Made by a program: the position numbers and the translations under genes. From contig NW_004451419.1 in assembly GCF_000321225.1 (NCBI RefSeq), positions 698,413 through 762,412 on the forward strand: 64,000 bases of DNA, in the 5' to 3' direction. Under the pieces are notes generated by a model that did no database searches, was not told where the DNA came from, and saw only the letters and a program-made list of their open reading frames with translations. The DNA is from Odobenus rosmarus divergens. Lineage: Eukaryota; Chordata; Mammalia; Carnivora; Odobenidae. Shown one piece after another: positions 1-11,911 of this stretch; within the stretch, counting starts at the first letter, position 1, and each line of letters starts with the position of its first letter.

Positions 1-20
1 CCCCCCCCCCCCCCCCCCCC
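1..20. repeat. poly-C tract at window edge
   Basis: The window opens with 20 consecutive C. It could be a real homopolymer cut by the window boundary or the edge of a sequencing or assembly artefact; the bases to the left are not visible. Confidence 0.9.
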
Positions 21-2235
21 GGTTCATTGCTAAAAACTAGTCGGGTGGCATTTTCTTATCAGAAAGTTCTCAACAGAAAACATACCCAGTCTTCACTCCC
101 CAAGGCTCCAGGCCACTCTTAAAAGTCACTTCTGATGATGATTTCCTAAGAGGTAAGTTCCCTAGCACTGCGAAGCTACTGTTTAATGTCTAAACACCGC
201 TTTCGAAGACGGGAGCACAGAATGTGTTATTTTTCTGTGGGAGGCCATGAAAGTACGCTGGTCGTTGATCTCCTTTGCTCCCGTTAGCATGATTGATATG
301 TGTATTATGGTTCTCTCTGGGAGCGCGTTTGTAAGGAACTGCTGCTTATAATTGTCCAACATCTTATTTAATAAAAGGACGCCAAACCTTCCGATGCTTC
401 CAGGAAGGGAATACTATGTTTTCCTATCTCTGTGATCTCCTGCCTCTGCCCAGACCCAGTTCCACCATCGTCCCATTCTACTCTTCAGAAAGGTTGTTAG
501 TAACTTTAAAAAATATATACTAAGCCTGTTAGCGTGACTGTCAAATGTGCACCAAGCAAGTTGTAGGAGTTTTCTCCATGTTTCTGCTCCTGCCTTTTAT
601 AACCTCATTGCGTTGTTGTTGGCAGTATGTCTAGGCATTCCTTCCTGCAAAGTTTCTTTTGACCATTTTATTTGGGGCGGGGGGGGCGCTGTCGAAAGAA
701 AAACCAGAGGCGTTTTTGTCTGTGACTCCACACAGCAGTGCTATCACCAGGTTGTAGGGTCCAGGGTTTACCGTAATCAGTAGAAGGAAAAACTCTCTAA
801 CAATTAGAGTGATCCCAGGCCTCTGGTGCTAAAAAGTGCCCCACCCTAGCTGTTGATTCAGAGATTGGGCATAGGCGAAGGGGGATTCACAAACCAGAGA
901 CAGGTTGGATTCGACCTCTGAGGTTCACCCATTACTAGAATGCCACAGTATTCTACACTTTCTCCTTAAACTTCAGTGCCAAGCCCCTTTACATAAATAG
1001 CTGACTTTCTGGATGTGGACAATCAAGTCTCTGCTGCTTTAACAAATACAATATTTACATTGAGCTGTGATAATGCAGAGGAGTGCAAAAATAAAGGCTT
1101 TGAGAAGGAACTTAAAGTAATCCCTTATCAGTTTTGCATACATCTTGGTAATGACCACGTTGAAACTACTGGGCAGTTATCTTCCTATTTGGCTTGTGTT
1201 TAAAAGCACACAACAAAGAATTTAGAGACGGGTGTCTATAGTAAAAATGCTTGAAAAAGCCGGGCCATCTCTTGGCCAGTACTACTGATTATCTACACTA
1301 TTCCAATACGGACTGATACTCCTCTTGGCCCTGGAAAAAAAACTGAGATACCTCCTGAATAAAAAAAAAAAGACCTGTCAGATTGTTTGGCATCATCTTA
1401 AGCACGTTTGATCTTGGGGAAAGTGAACAATGCCCATCCTCATAACATAGCAATTCCATATGAATTAGAGTATTTGTCCAGAACCACTCATTCCCTGCAG
1501 ACTCTGCCATGTGGGGAGGGTACTCCAGGGCGGAGGGCTCCATGAGGTTCCAGCCTCAGTGCTGTCCCTCTCTTGCCCTTCCCTGGCTGCGGGGCTTTGG
1601 ATGGATTCTTCCGCCTTCGTTCCTTTTCCCATCTCTAAGGGAGAGTAACAACAGCCATCTTTCAGGGCTGTGTGAGCCTGGGAGAGCGCACATGGTGTAT
1701 AGCAGGTGTTCAGCGAACAAGGGCTGTGTTTCAGGTGGCTTTGTGTTTCTAAAGATACTTCTGGTTCGGTAACTGCATTCTTCTGGAAAAAAGTAAGGAA
1801 TCGGTTGAGTTGCTCTGGGGGAGCTGTCTCAAATTTTTAAGAGTTGAGTCTGAACATAGCCGTCCTCTAGTGATCTGAAAGGTTGGGCACAGCCTGATGC
1901 TGGCTTCCGGAGAGCAGTTCTGTTATGCTCCCTCCAGACTATGCCGTTTTGGGTATGAAGATCTATTCAAGGTCCTTGCCTTCTGCCCCAATCCATAATC
2001 TTACCCAGTCTAAGCCCCTACCTTCATTCCACGAGGAAATCCCCCTGGGCAATCACCATTTGCGGAAAGCTGTGTTGTCCCTAAATTCCAGAACTGATTT
2101 AATCTGGCCACTTTGTGGCTCCTGCAGTAGTTTCTCATTGTGCACTTCCCATTGCTCCGGCCTCTAGATCTATGTTATGGGCACAGTTAACCTACAACCC
2201 CACACCTTCACTCCATGTTTAATTTTGTCTTTTTC
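21..2235. other. unique, repeat-poor intergenic sequence
   Basis: No SINE, LINE or LTR is recognisable over 2.2 kb, and no reading frame has a recognisable domain. There is a short G run near 676. The block around 1000-1200 is AT-rich with no repeat signature and could be conserved non-coding sequence, but conservation cannot be judged from one genome. Confidence 0.6.
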
Positions 2236-2239
2236 TATT

Positions 2240-2420
2240 GGCTTCTATCAGAGATCCCGAACCAGTGGTGTGCAAGCCACATTCAGCCACAGACAGTTTT
2301 TGTTTGGCTCGAGGACTTTAAAAACCGACCAAAAAAACCCTTGTTTTAGAAGCCAGCATTTAAAAATCCTTCAAGCTGGGATTTCCAGCTTTTCTTGAAA
2401 AATCAGAAAAATTGGCCACA
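2240..2420. mobile_element. ancient DNA-transposon-like (MER type) fragment
   Basis: The phrases tttttgtttggctcgagg and gaaaaatcagaaaaattggcc match the style of old non-autonomous hAT (MER) repeats of mammals. Strongly diverged; the family is not certain. Confidence 0.4.
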
Positions 2421-5400
2421 CTAGGCCAACAATCCCATGACATAGCCATTGGCTGGGACTGAACACGGCTGCCCCCAGTTAGAGGGATGGCCTTATGCTC
2501 TTCAATTTGCCACAGCCCTGGCTACTCCTTATTGCTCAACCCTAATGTCTATGTCTTTGCCATTTGTCTTTGGATGTGTTTTGTTATTTGTTTTTCTTAG
2601 AACGAAGACAAAAACAGTGTGCGTGTGTGTGCATACGCGCACGTGTACCCATGTTGCTCTTAAAGTCCTGAGAAGGACTATCGGTGGCTAATAAAAATAA
2701 TCTACCCTTTTTCTGCAACTTCCTTTGCTCAGCAATGTGCTTTGCACATCCAGCTCAGTCCTTACAATGCTGTGAGGTGGGTGTTACTGCACCCATAGGA
2801 GAGATGCGGTCACTGATTTGGCTTACTTGATCTGTTCAATCTGACCGTGTCAGGGTATGGGGAAGAGGTTGTTTATAGGACCCCTCCCTTGTATTTTTCC
2901 ACACTAAGTGGTTTCTCATGGGGAGGGCATTTTTACGCATCTCTTCTTAGGATGCATGGCTTGGGACAAGGCAGGTCCCACCGGTAAGGACACGGCTACG
3001 TGCCAGGGAATTGCTGTTCCTCACACTGGCCCCATAGAGACCTCACGCTCCATTTATGGGCTAGATTAAAATAAATGGAGCTGAGCACACTGGACAGTGC
3101 AATGTGCAGACCACTTTATAACTGTGTTAAATAACCAGATCTAACCTCTCAACCATCTGATCCGTAAGGGAACATTTGAACCCACCCTAAAAAGCGTAGG
3201 AAAAATGAATTTGATATATTTGTTTTAATCTAATGGAAAGGCTTCATCCTTAGTAGATGAAAATATCCGGTATCCTTACTTTGGTTAAACTTATTTCAAA
3301 TACTTATGGGGGGGTAATATATTTTGAAATGGATAGTTATAGCGTTTGGAGTAATACCTTTTGTATAATTAAGACATGAGGGGAAGCATACCTCTTTAAG
3401 AAGAATATTCTGTATACTTCAAGCCAGCTCTTTTTAATATTACAGACTGATTTTGGGGGGGGCGGATCTTCTTGTGGGCACAAAAAGACCTTTAATAGTT
3501 CATTGTTCAACAGAGAATCCAAGCTCCAATTTTTTCATTGCAAGCAGCTCTCTCCTGCAAACACCAAACAACCCTGAATGGTTTTAAAAGACGGTTCAGG
3601 GAACTCCCAGTACCACTATTTCATGTTTAGACCTTGTTCCCCAGTAACAAAAAGCAGCATGCCTGCTTACTAAAAGCCCCTTCCCAAGGCTCTGGACTGT
3701 TGTTTCTTTCTTTTTCTTTTTTTCCATATCTCTCCCCACTTGTGTCTAAAGTGAAGTGATTGTAAAACAGAATGGCACATAAACTTGTTCAAAGATAGCA
3801 CTTTGTGGACACTCTGCTTTTTATTGCAAGGTAACAATCCCGGCTGTTTGTTTTAGAAATGGTAATGTTGTATCATTGTAACAAATTATACTTAAAAATC
3901 ATTTAGTGTGAAATTGCAGATTAATCCCATAGGGATGGGGTATTAACAATCACCCAGCCCTTTGGAGCATACAGATGGTGAATCTGGGATTTACAATAGG
4001 AACAATCACTGATTACATGCATGGGTGTAACGGACAAAAAGGCTTCCACAACTTCAGCTTGGAGAATACGGTGGAGGTCCTAGTGCCTGACTTGTTTGGG
4101 ACTCTCCTTTCCAAAGAATGCCTGTTTGATCACCTAGCCTATGTGAGATTCTGCAGCGCGCCCTGTGCTTTGAAACCTACCATGTGTTGTCTCCCCATGC
4201 TTCACTTCAGCCCTTCTAAATTCCATTAGAATTTGTTGAAAGAGCAATTTCACAGTGGGGTGTGCAGTGGGAATTTGGCAGATGTGCCCAGCCAAGAGAG
4301 CTCATTATCAAAACCAGTACCTGCTGCTCGCTAATCACCAGGAAGAAAGTTGTCATGCACGTGGACTGGGGGCTGGGGAGGGCTCTGCACTTCAGAAATG
4401 AATCTGTACCCGAAATGGAAAGGACCCCTAAGTACAGTGCCCCTGAGTTTGAAACTCCTTTGGCAGAGCTCCAGACTGTGAACCCCATGACAAGCATGCT
4501 AAGAAAACGGGGTACTTGTACACACAGTCTTGAGTACAGACTATAGTACAGTAAATGACCTGCCAGTAATGTGCTTGGGACTCTAAACTGATGCAGCAAG
4601 TAACACTGATTTCTTTTAAATTATATACTTAAAAACAACTCACTAAATTTTTAAAATCAGAATAGCCATTTCAATGGCAATTTAGATTCATATGCAACTT
4701 CTAGATACACCCATATAAGTCCCCTCCTGCATCTCAGCTTTGATTTTTTTTTTAGATGCAGAAGTTAGAAATTTTCCAATTAAAAAGAACAAGTTGGGGG
4801 TGTGTGGGGTGGGGGAGCAAGTGGTCTCAGAAGAAAACCAAAAAGCTGGAATGCTTAAAAGAATTTAATACAATCGTCTTGGCTTTTTAAGGCTTGTTTC
4901 TCAAAAACAAAACGCCTTTATCCGAATGAACATTTTATTCCAAATATTCTTTATCCAGACATTGTTTTGTTAACAGTGCTCAGAGCAAAATGGGAGTGGA
5001 GTCTAAGTGGGTGTTTTCTTTGTCTGACTGGAGAAACTGTTTTTGCTTTTAGGCAAATGCACCCCAGACTGGTTTTATTGCTTTTCCTGAACCCAGGGAT
5101 TTGTGACCCTGATGGGCCAACTGAGTGATAATGACCATGTTCTCTCTATTGGACCTATTACCCTCCCAGAAGGGTTTTACAGCTCCATCTTGAGGGGCCA
5201 CTTGTAAGCTTCTCAGGATTATTCTAGAGGTGTTTTGCAACTGACCCTTATTTTAGTTCTGCCTCATAGGAGCTGGGTTGGAGAACAGCTTGTTCAGAAT
5301 TTATTGTCCTAGTAGGAACATGGAGGCAAGGCTCATTCCTTGGAAAAAGTCTGTTTTATCAGCTTTGAGATCCCATCATGGCATCGGATGTAAAGTACAT

Positions 5401-5439
5401 GGTTGGTGATAGACTCCTTTAAAAAGGAAGGATTGGCTG
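2421..5439. other. unique intergenic sequence, mostly repeat-free
   Basis: About 3 kb with only a possible MIR scrap near 2735-2830. ORFs of up to 127 codons exist on both strands around 3975-4599 but overlap one another and show no domain. The part from about 3780 to 4560 includes a K50-homeodomain-type core (taatcc near 3922) and no repeat signature, so it may be regulatory; this is weak inference. Confidence 0.5.
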
Positions 5440-5655
5440 AGGTACCTGGGTGGCTCAATAGGTTAATCGACTGACTCTTGATTTCAGCTCAGGTCATGGT
5501 CCCAGGGTCTTGAGATTGAGCCCTGCATCAGGCTCCATGCCCAGCCTGCTTAAGAATCTCTCTCTCCCTCTCCCTCCGCTCCCCACCCCACCCCCACGCC
5601 TCAACTCCCATGTGCACACCCAAGTGAGTCCTTTCTCTCTCTTTCAAAGAAAGGG
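5440..5655 (+). mobile_element. CanSINE, diverged
   Basis: A tRNA-like head (ggtacctgggtggctcaata) is followed by ctcaggtcatggtcc, the CT-rich segment and a decayed tail. Many differences from the young copies in this window point to an older insertion. Confidence 0.85.
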
Positions 5656-5659
5656 GTGG

Positions 5660-5815
5660 GGGGATGGGGTAGCCAGGTGATGGGTATTATAGGAGGGCAC
5701 GTGTTGTGATGAGCACTGGGTGTTACACACAGTTAATGAATCGTTGAACACTACAAAAAATTACTGATGTACTATATGCTGGCTAACTGAACACAATAAA
5801 AAATAAAAATAGAGG
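5660..5815 (+). mobile_element. LINE-1 3' end, carnivore type
   Basis: This stretch includes gatgagcactgggtgtta and actgatgtactatatgctgg and ends in an A-rich tail with aataaaaaataaa. It is the same 3' UTR terminus found in reverse complement at 52388-52500, so both derive from a carnivore LINE-1 lineage. 5'-truncated to about 150 bp. Confidence 0.75.
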
Positions 5816-6099
5816 GGAAAAAAGGGTTGGCCAAAGCTGAAAAACTTTGATTTTAACCCACAGTATAAGCTAAATACCCATGAGTTACATTCTGATATAA
5901 ATGATGGAAGAAATAGGTAAATGTATGAGACACAGCCCTTTCAGAAGAATCCTAATTACTGTATATAGATAATCTCCCTCTCCTGGAGGGGGAGCATGAG
6001 TTCCCCCTTCCCCTCTTCCCCTTCACTGTTAAGCTGGTCTTAGTGACCTGCCCTCCAACTTAACAGCATTTAGAGAGGGAAACATAGTAACTTGAGAGT

Positions 6100-6630
6100 G
6101 GAGCAGCCTGGCACATATATGACCTTGACCAAGTGATGAAGGTTAGTGTCAGCGGTGATGCCCTGGGGATCCCATGCCCCCACCCCCCATAGGATGGGAT
6201 GGGATGAGAAGGCACAGAGGCACTTCACCCCTGGGGTAGTCTTCCTAAAAAAAATCTGTAACCTCAGTCTACTCATGAGGAGAACATTAGAAAATCCCAA
6301 ATTGAGGCTCATTCTACAAAATACCAGATCAGTACCCTTCAAAACTGTCATGGTCCTGAAAAACAGCAAAAGTACGAGAAACTGTCCCAGACCTAAGACT
6401 GTGTGTACCCTGGGTTGGATCCTAGAAGAGGAAAAGGCCACAGTGGGGGGGGTGGAAATGATAAAATCTGACTCCATTCTGGAGTCTAGAAATGTACCAC
6501 CATTGCTGTGATAAATATACCACTGTAATGTGAAAGGACAAGAGGGGAACTAGGGGAGGGGTATATGGGAGGTCTCTGTATGATCCTTGCAATTTTTCTG
6601 TAAATGTAAAATCCTTCCAAAACCATTCAT
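6100..6630 (+). mobile_element. old LINE-1-like 3' UTR fragment
   Basis: It contains catgaggagaacattag, aaattgaggctcattctaca and ctctgtatgatccttgc followed by ttttctgtaaatgtaaaatc. Pieces of the same sequence recur at 14755-14880, 27820-28015 and 52090-53790, so this is an interspersed repeat and not a gene. The overlapping 121-145 codon ORFs here are incidental. Confidence 0.6.
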
Positions 6631-6654
6631 TTAAAATCAAGTAAATGACACCTC

Positions 6655-7125
6655 CATCTTTGCAGCTGTAGGATTTCCAATAGCCAAAAGGTGGACGCAA
6701 CCCGAGTGCCCAATAGTGGAGAAATGGGTTAATACAATGTGGTTGCACAAGGGAACATTCAGCCTTAAAAAGGAAGAAAATTCCGACATGCGCCACAACA
6801 TGCGCCACAACATGGAGGAACCTTGAGGACATTACGCTAAATGAAATAAGCCCAGTCACAAAAAGGTAAATGATGTAGGATTCCTCTTCTATGTGGTACC
6901 TAGAATAGTCAAATTCATAGTGACAGAAAGTAGAAGGGTGTTTGCGGGGCCTGGGGTTTGGGGGAAGAGAAGGGAGGGTTACTGTTTAATGGGTATAGAA
7001 TTTCCATTTTGAAAGATGAAGTTCTAGAGATCTGTTGCACAACGATGCAAATGTCCTTAGCACTACGGAACTGGACCATATATAATATGGTAAATTTTAT
7101 GTTCTATTTTTCCCTCAATTTAAGT
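6655..7125 (+). mobile_element. LINE-1 3' end (ORF2 end plus 3' UTR), sense
   Basis: The relic text aatagccaaaaggtggacgc, ttgaggacattacgctaaat and agtgacagaaagtagaaggg is the standard 3' part of mammalian LINE-1 ORF2 and UTR. A short tandem duplication of gcgccacaacat sits at about 6788-6812. Frame is destroyed. Confidence 0.8.
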
Positions 7126-7200
7126 TTTTTTTTAAATCAAGGAAATGCACAGAACAGCTACAAATTAGGAAAGCCTTTGCTTACCATAAAGACCTATGGC

Positions 7201-7588
7201 TGGGTTCTTAGCCTGGTACTATCGACATTTGTGCTTGATTTTTTTTTTTTTTTTAAAGATTTTATTTCACACAGAGAGCAGGAAGAGGAGCAGAGGGAGA
7301 GGGACAAACATACCCTGCCCAGAGTGCAGATCCCACGACTCTGAGATCATGACCTGAGCTGAAACCAAGAGTCAGACGTTTAACTAACTGAGCCACCGAG
7401 GCGCCCCTTGATGATTCTTTAGGGTGGGGGGCCGTCCTATGCATTGTAGGATGTTTAGCAACATCCCTGCCCTCCCCACCAGATGCTCATAGCACCCCTT
7501 CCTCTATCATGACAACGAAAAATGTCCTCAGACATTAATGTCCCTTGGGTCTCAGGGAGAAATTTGCCTTGGCCGAGAACCATTGGTC
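7201..7588 (+). mobile_element. hAT-type non-autonomous DNA transposon interrupted by a CanSINE
   Basis: Sequence before and after the SINE at 7239-7407 belongs to one element: ttcttagcctggtactatcg on the left, and gcattgtaggatgtttagca with a final ggccgagaaccattgg on the right. The ends resemble the inverted termini (ggttctcaacc / ggttgagaacc) of old mammalian hAT elements. Exact family not assigned. Confidence 0.55.
7239..7407 (-). mobile_element. CanSINE, antisense
   Basis: A T tract, then aaagattttatttcacacag, and an end in ctgagccaccgaggcgcccc give a complete antisense CanSINE. The flanks carry a short repeat of cttgat. It sits inside the hAT-type element at 7201-7588 and is therefore younger than it. 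Confidence 0.9.
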
Positions 7589-7644
7589 TATTGAAAGACT
7601 AGGGAGGAAAGGAAACAGATTTAAAAAAAAAAATTGTCTAGACC

Positions 7645-7800
7645 TTCACTGCCCAATATGGTAATCACTAGTCATATGGGGCTATTTAAAATTAAACAAT
7701 TAAAATGAAAGTTTCGTTTTACGAGCCACATCTCAAGGGCTTGTTGGTCACGTGGCTCATGGCTACCATATTGGACACCGCAGATAGAGACCATCACCAT
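7645..7800. mobile_element. palindromic DNA-transposon-like element
   Basis: The left end ctgcccaatatggtaatcac and the right end gtggctcatggctaccatat then tggacaccgcag are imperfect inverted repeats, as expected of a miniature DNA transposon. A related sequence lies at about 26225-26410. Family not assigned. Confidence 0.6.
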
Positions 7801-8855
7801 CCTCACAGCTCTATTGGCAGCACTGTCTAGGTGTTTAGTTTAGTCACTGTATTTCTCCTCTCACCCGTTTGGTGTGTGTACTCCTTTTTAAAGTCCTTTC
7901 CAGGCTATCAGTGGGGGTGATGTTGATAGTGAATGACAGAGCAGATCTGCCATTAGCCAGGCCAGTAACTGTTAACAAAGCTGCCCCTTGTTACTGGCTC
8001 ACAACCGCCCTAGTCAGAAAAACATGAATGGGGGACAAAGAGCAAATAGCTTGTGAGTTGAGCTCACCTACCTGTTAGTGATCCCAGTTAACACGTCTTA
8101 GGGCTCCTTTGTTTTGCCTCTTAAAAATCTAACCGCACCCATCAGCTGAAGATAATCCTGGTCAGCCATCCCTCCCAATTGAGGCCATCTTGGTGTCTTC
8201 CCCAAGCAGCTGGATCTTAGGAGCCGACAAGCAGATGGAAGCCAAGGTCTGTTCAGCCCTGAAGGTGAAGGGTAGAAGTATCGTGCATGCAGTTGGATGT
8301 TACATTCTGTGAGCATATTGAAAGAATTTCTGGGATCTTCTGTGGATCTACTCTCCTTTCTTAGGCAAATAAAAACTAGATGTTAATATTCAAACACACC
8401 TTTAGTTCTCAGAACTGGGAGATGCAGACTTCCTTCTCTTTCCCAAGACCTTGAAGTCACAAAAATAGACATGATAGCATTAGGCAGGGCCTTTCAGAGA
8501 GAAGATAGTTCTGTGAGATCTGACAGTAAGATCCTTGTGTGGTCTGAGTATGAGGGGGGTCCGATGAATATTTTTGTTTATCAAAAAAAAAAAAATTTCT
8601 CCTTTGATTGTCAGAGATGGAGTGAGGTCATTCTCATATGCTCTATCTCATTCCTTGTTGGTGTTTTAAAACTCAAATGTTAAGTCACTGTCACCTTATT
8701 TATCCATCAGATTTTGGAAAGGATTGGGCTCCTGGTGGGAGAGGGGTATGGAGGAGTGGGCAATGGTGTAAGGTGTTTGTACACCTTTGGCTGATTTTTT
8801 TTTTTTAAGTAACAAATTAGGATTATAAAAAATATTTTAAGCATACAACATCACA
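7801..8855. other. unassigned intergenic sequence
   Basis: No gene or clear repeat is seen over about 1 kb. It contains A and T homopolymers (8583-8595 and near 8796-8806). Confidence 0.5.
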
Positions 8856-8859
8856 GTGA

Positions 8860-9185
8860 CAAGAACCAAGAAGTAAATAGAAATTAGCCAACCTTGAAGA
8901 CATTATGCTAAGTGAAGTAAGCCAGTCACAGAACAACAAATGCTGCATGGTTTTACTTATGAGATCCCTAAGACAGTCAAACTTGTAGAAACAGTAGATT
9001 GGTGGTTGCCAGGGGGGAGGGGGAGGGGGAGGGGGACATGGGGACTTGACTAAACAGGTGTAAAGGTTGAATTATGTAAATAAGTTCTACAGATCAGTAC
9101 AACATGGTGCCTATAGTTAACTGTTAAGAGGGTGGACTTCATGTTAAAGGTTCTTACCACAAGAAAAGTAAATGTTACAGGCTAA
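8860..9185 (+). mobile_element. LINE-1 3' end, sense, with G-rich 3' UTR tract
   Basis: ttgaagacattatgctaagt, atgagatccctaagacagtc and ggtggttgccagggg are typical of the LINE-1 ORF2 end and 3' UTR. A pure G/A tract at 9012-9035 is the polypurine segment common in LINE-1 3' UTRs. Confidence 0.8.
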
Positions 9186-9728
9186 CAGAAAAAAATTAGC
9201 CAGAGAATACAAACCATTGGGTTTTTTTCTAGTTTAAGGTATAATCGACAAAGTTGTAAGATATTGAAGTATATAATGTGATGATTTGACACACCTATAC
9301 TTTGTGAACAGGTTTCTCCCATCAAGTTAATTAACCTGTCTATCACCTCATATTTTTTATGTGCAAGAACATTTAAGTTGTCTCTCAGCAAATTTTAATT
9401 ATACAATAGTGTGACCAACTTTAGTCACCATGTTTTACATTAGATCCTCAGATCTTATTTTATAACTGAGAGTTTATACGTTTTGACCAACCTCTCCATA
9501 TTCCACCCCCCCTCCAGTCCCTGGCAACCACTTTTCTACTGTTTTATTGAGTTTGACTCTTCTAGATTGCACATAGAAGTGATACCATGCCTTATTTGTC
9601 TTTCTCTGGATTATTGCACTTAGCATGATGTCCTCCAGGCTCATGCCAGGCTCATGATGTCATCCATAAAAAATTGTTGCAAATGGCAGGATTTCCTTTT
9701 CTGAGGCTGAATAATATTCCATTGTATG

Positions 9729-9731
<3 letters not shown>

Positions 9732-9763
<32 letters not shown>
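9732..9763. repeat. (AC)n microsatellite
   Basis: About 16 uninterrupted AC units grown inside the antisense LINE-1, just after the ggaataatattcc-type motif. Confidence 0.95.
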
Positions 9764-9765
<2 letters not shown>

Positions 9766-9962
9766 CGCATCTTCTTTATCCATTCATCCGTTGACAGACA
9801 CTTAGATTGTTTCCATACCTTGGCTATTGTGAATAATGACACAGTGAACCTGAGAGTGTAGGAACCTCTTCAAGATTGTGATTTCATTTCCTTTGGATAT
9901 ATACCCAGGAGTGGGCTTGCTGGATCATATGGTAGTTTTATTACGTTCTTAAGAAAACTTCA

Positions 9963-10161
9963 GGGCACCTGGGTGGCTCAGTTGGTTAAGCGACTGCCTT
10001 CGGCTCAGGTCATGATCCTGGAGTCCCGGGATCGAGTCCCGCATCGGGCTCCCTGCTCAGCAGGGAGTCTGCTTCTCCCTCTGACCCTCTTCCCTCTCGT
10101 GCTCTCTCTCTCTCATTCTCTCTCTCTCTCAAATAAATAAATAAATCTTAAAAAAAAAAAA
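9963..10161 (+). mobile_element. CanSINE, full length, young
   Basis: Near-consensus head, catgatcctggagtcccggg box, CT-rich segment and tail with an A run. Target-site duplication aaaacttca lies at 9954-9962 and again straight after the A tail. Inserted in the antisense LINE-1. Confidence 0.95.
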
Positions 10162-11125
10162 AACTTCATACTATTTTCCACGGTGGCTGTGCCAATTTAT
10201 ATTCTCACCAGCGCTGTACAAGAGTTCCATTTTCTCCACATTCTCATCAACCTCTGCTATTCCTTGTTTTCTTGATAATAGACATCCCTACAAGTATGAG
10301 GTGATCTCACTGTGGTTTTGATTTGCATTTCCCTGATGATCACTCATGTTGAATGTCTTTTCATGTACCTGTTAACCATTTGTATGTCTTCTTTGGAAAA
10401 ATGACTGTATAAGTCCTGTGCCTATTTTTTCCTTGGTTTTTTTTGTTTGGGTTTTTTTTTTTTTTTTTTGCTATTGAGTTATATGGGTTCCTTGGATATT
10501 TCAGATAAGAACCCCCTTATTGGATATATGGTTTGCAAGTACTTTCTCCCATTCTGTAGGTGGACTTTTCATTTTGTTAATGATTTCCTTTGCTGTGCAG
10601 AAACCTTTTAGTTTGCTATAGTCCCACATGTTTATTTTTGCTCTCGTAACCTTGCTTTTGGTGTCCAATCCAAAAAATCATTGCTAAGACCAATGTCAGG
10701 GAGCTGATCCTCTATGTTTTCTTCTAGGAGTTTTATGGTTTCATGTCTTTAATCCATTTTTAGTTGATTTTTGTGTATGGTATAAGATAGTGGTCCAGTT
10801 TGTTTTGCATGTGGCTGTCCAGTTCTCCCAATACCATTTAATAAAGAGACTATCCTTCCTCTATTATATATTCTTGGCTCCATTGTATATTAATTGGCTC
10901 CTTTTTCATAAACTAATATACACCTGAGTTTATTTCTGAGCTCTCTGTTCCATTGATCTGTGTCTGTTTTTATGCCAGTACCATACTGTTTTGATTATTA
11001 GAGCTTTGTAACATAGTTTGAAATCTGGAAGTGTGATACCTCTGGCTTTGTTGTTGTTTCTCAATATTGCCATGGCTATTCAGGGTCTTCTTTTTTTTTT
11101 TTTTTTTTTTTGGTTCGTACAATTT

Positions 11126-11304
11126 TTTTAAAGATTTTATTTATTTTAGAGAACAAGAGAGAGCACAAGCAGGGAGGGGAGTAGAGGGAGAGGGACAAGC
11201 AGACTCCATGCTGAGTGCACAGTCTGAGGCAGGGCTTGATCCCAGGACCCTGAGATCAAAATCAAGAGTCAGATACTTAACTGACTGAGCCACCCAGGTG
11301 CCCC
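11126..11304 (-). mobile_element. CanSINE, antisense, full length
   Basis: Bounded by the direct repeats tggttcgtacaattt (11111-11125) and tggttcatacaaattt (from 11305), which fix the insertion boundaries. It interrupts the antisense LINE-1. A 73-codon ORF starting at 11067 is mostly SINE. Confidence 0.95.
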
Positions 11305-11700
11305 TGGTTCATACAAATTTTAGGGTTTTTTTTCGTATCTGTGAAAAATGGCATTGGAATTTTGATAGGGATTGTATTGAATCTATAGATTCCTTTAGGT
11401 AGTATGGACATTTTAACAATATTCTAATCCATGAATGTGGAATATCTTTCCACTTATTAGTGTTCAACTTCTTTCAATATCTTTAAGTTTTCAGTGTACA
11501 GATCTTTTACCTCCTTGGTTAAACTTATTCATAAGTATTTTATTTTTTTTGATGCTACTATAAGTTGAATTGTTTTCTTAATTTTTTTTCTAGTTCATTG
11601 TTGCCAAAGAGTTTTATGGAGAAAGGCTTTAAATCCCTTAAAGGTCTGGAAGGAAGACCGGAATAAACATAAAGAGATTTTTCATGGATGAGATAATTTT

Positions 11701-11896
11701 TTTTAAATGATTTTATTTATTTATTTGACAGAGAGAGACCCAGCGAGAGAGGGAACACAGGCAGGGGGAGTGGGAGAGGGAGAAACAGGCTTTCCGCGGA
11801 GCAGGGAGCCCGATGCGGGCCTTGATCCCAGGACCCTGGGATCATGACCTGAGCCGAAGGCAGACGCTTAACGACTGAGCCACCCAGGCGCCCCAA
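11701..11896 (-). mobile_element. CanSINE, antisense, young
   Basis: Perfect 15-bp target-site duplication ggatgagataatttt at 11686-11700 and 11897-11911. The body is close to consensus. Confidence 0.97.
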
Positions 11897-11911
11897 GGAT
11901 GAGATAATTTT

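Larger units (their letters stand above)
9190..11640 (-). mobile_element. LINE-1, antisense, about 2 kb plus insertions
   Basis: The 3' UTR in reverse complement begins near 9190 and runs into ORF2 text, including ataccattgg-type endings, ggctgaataatattccattg at about 9703 and ttgctgtgcagaaacctttt near 10592. It carries two CanSINE insertions and a CA repeat. ORF2 is full of stops and not functional. Confidence 0.85.

Noticed and set aside
4216..4599. 127-codon minus-strand ORF overlapping a 94-codon plus-strand ORF
   Set aside because: Both strands are open over the same bases, no domain or splice structure is recognisable, and the composition is like the surrounding intergenic DNA.
6070..6859. 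Overlapping ORFs of 121-145 codons on both strands
   Set aside because: They fall in LINE-1-type 3' repeats whose text recurs elsewhere in the window.
9963..10040. tRNA gene
   Set aside because: Heads of all CanSINEs resemble a tRNA with A and B boxes, but they continue into the SINE body and A tail; none is a free-standing tRNA gene.
11067..11288. 73-codon ORF
   Set aside because: Almost entirely made of antisense CanSINE, as are similar ORFs at 29874, 32230, 42112, 46215 and 57822.
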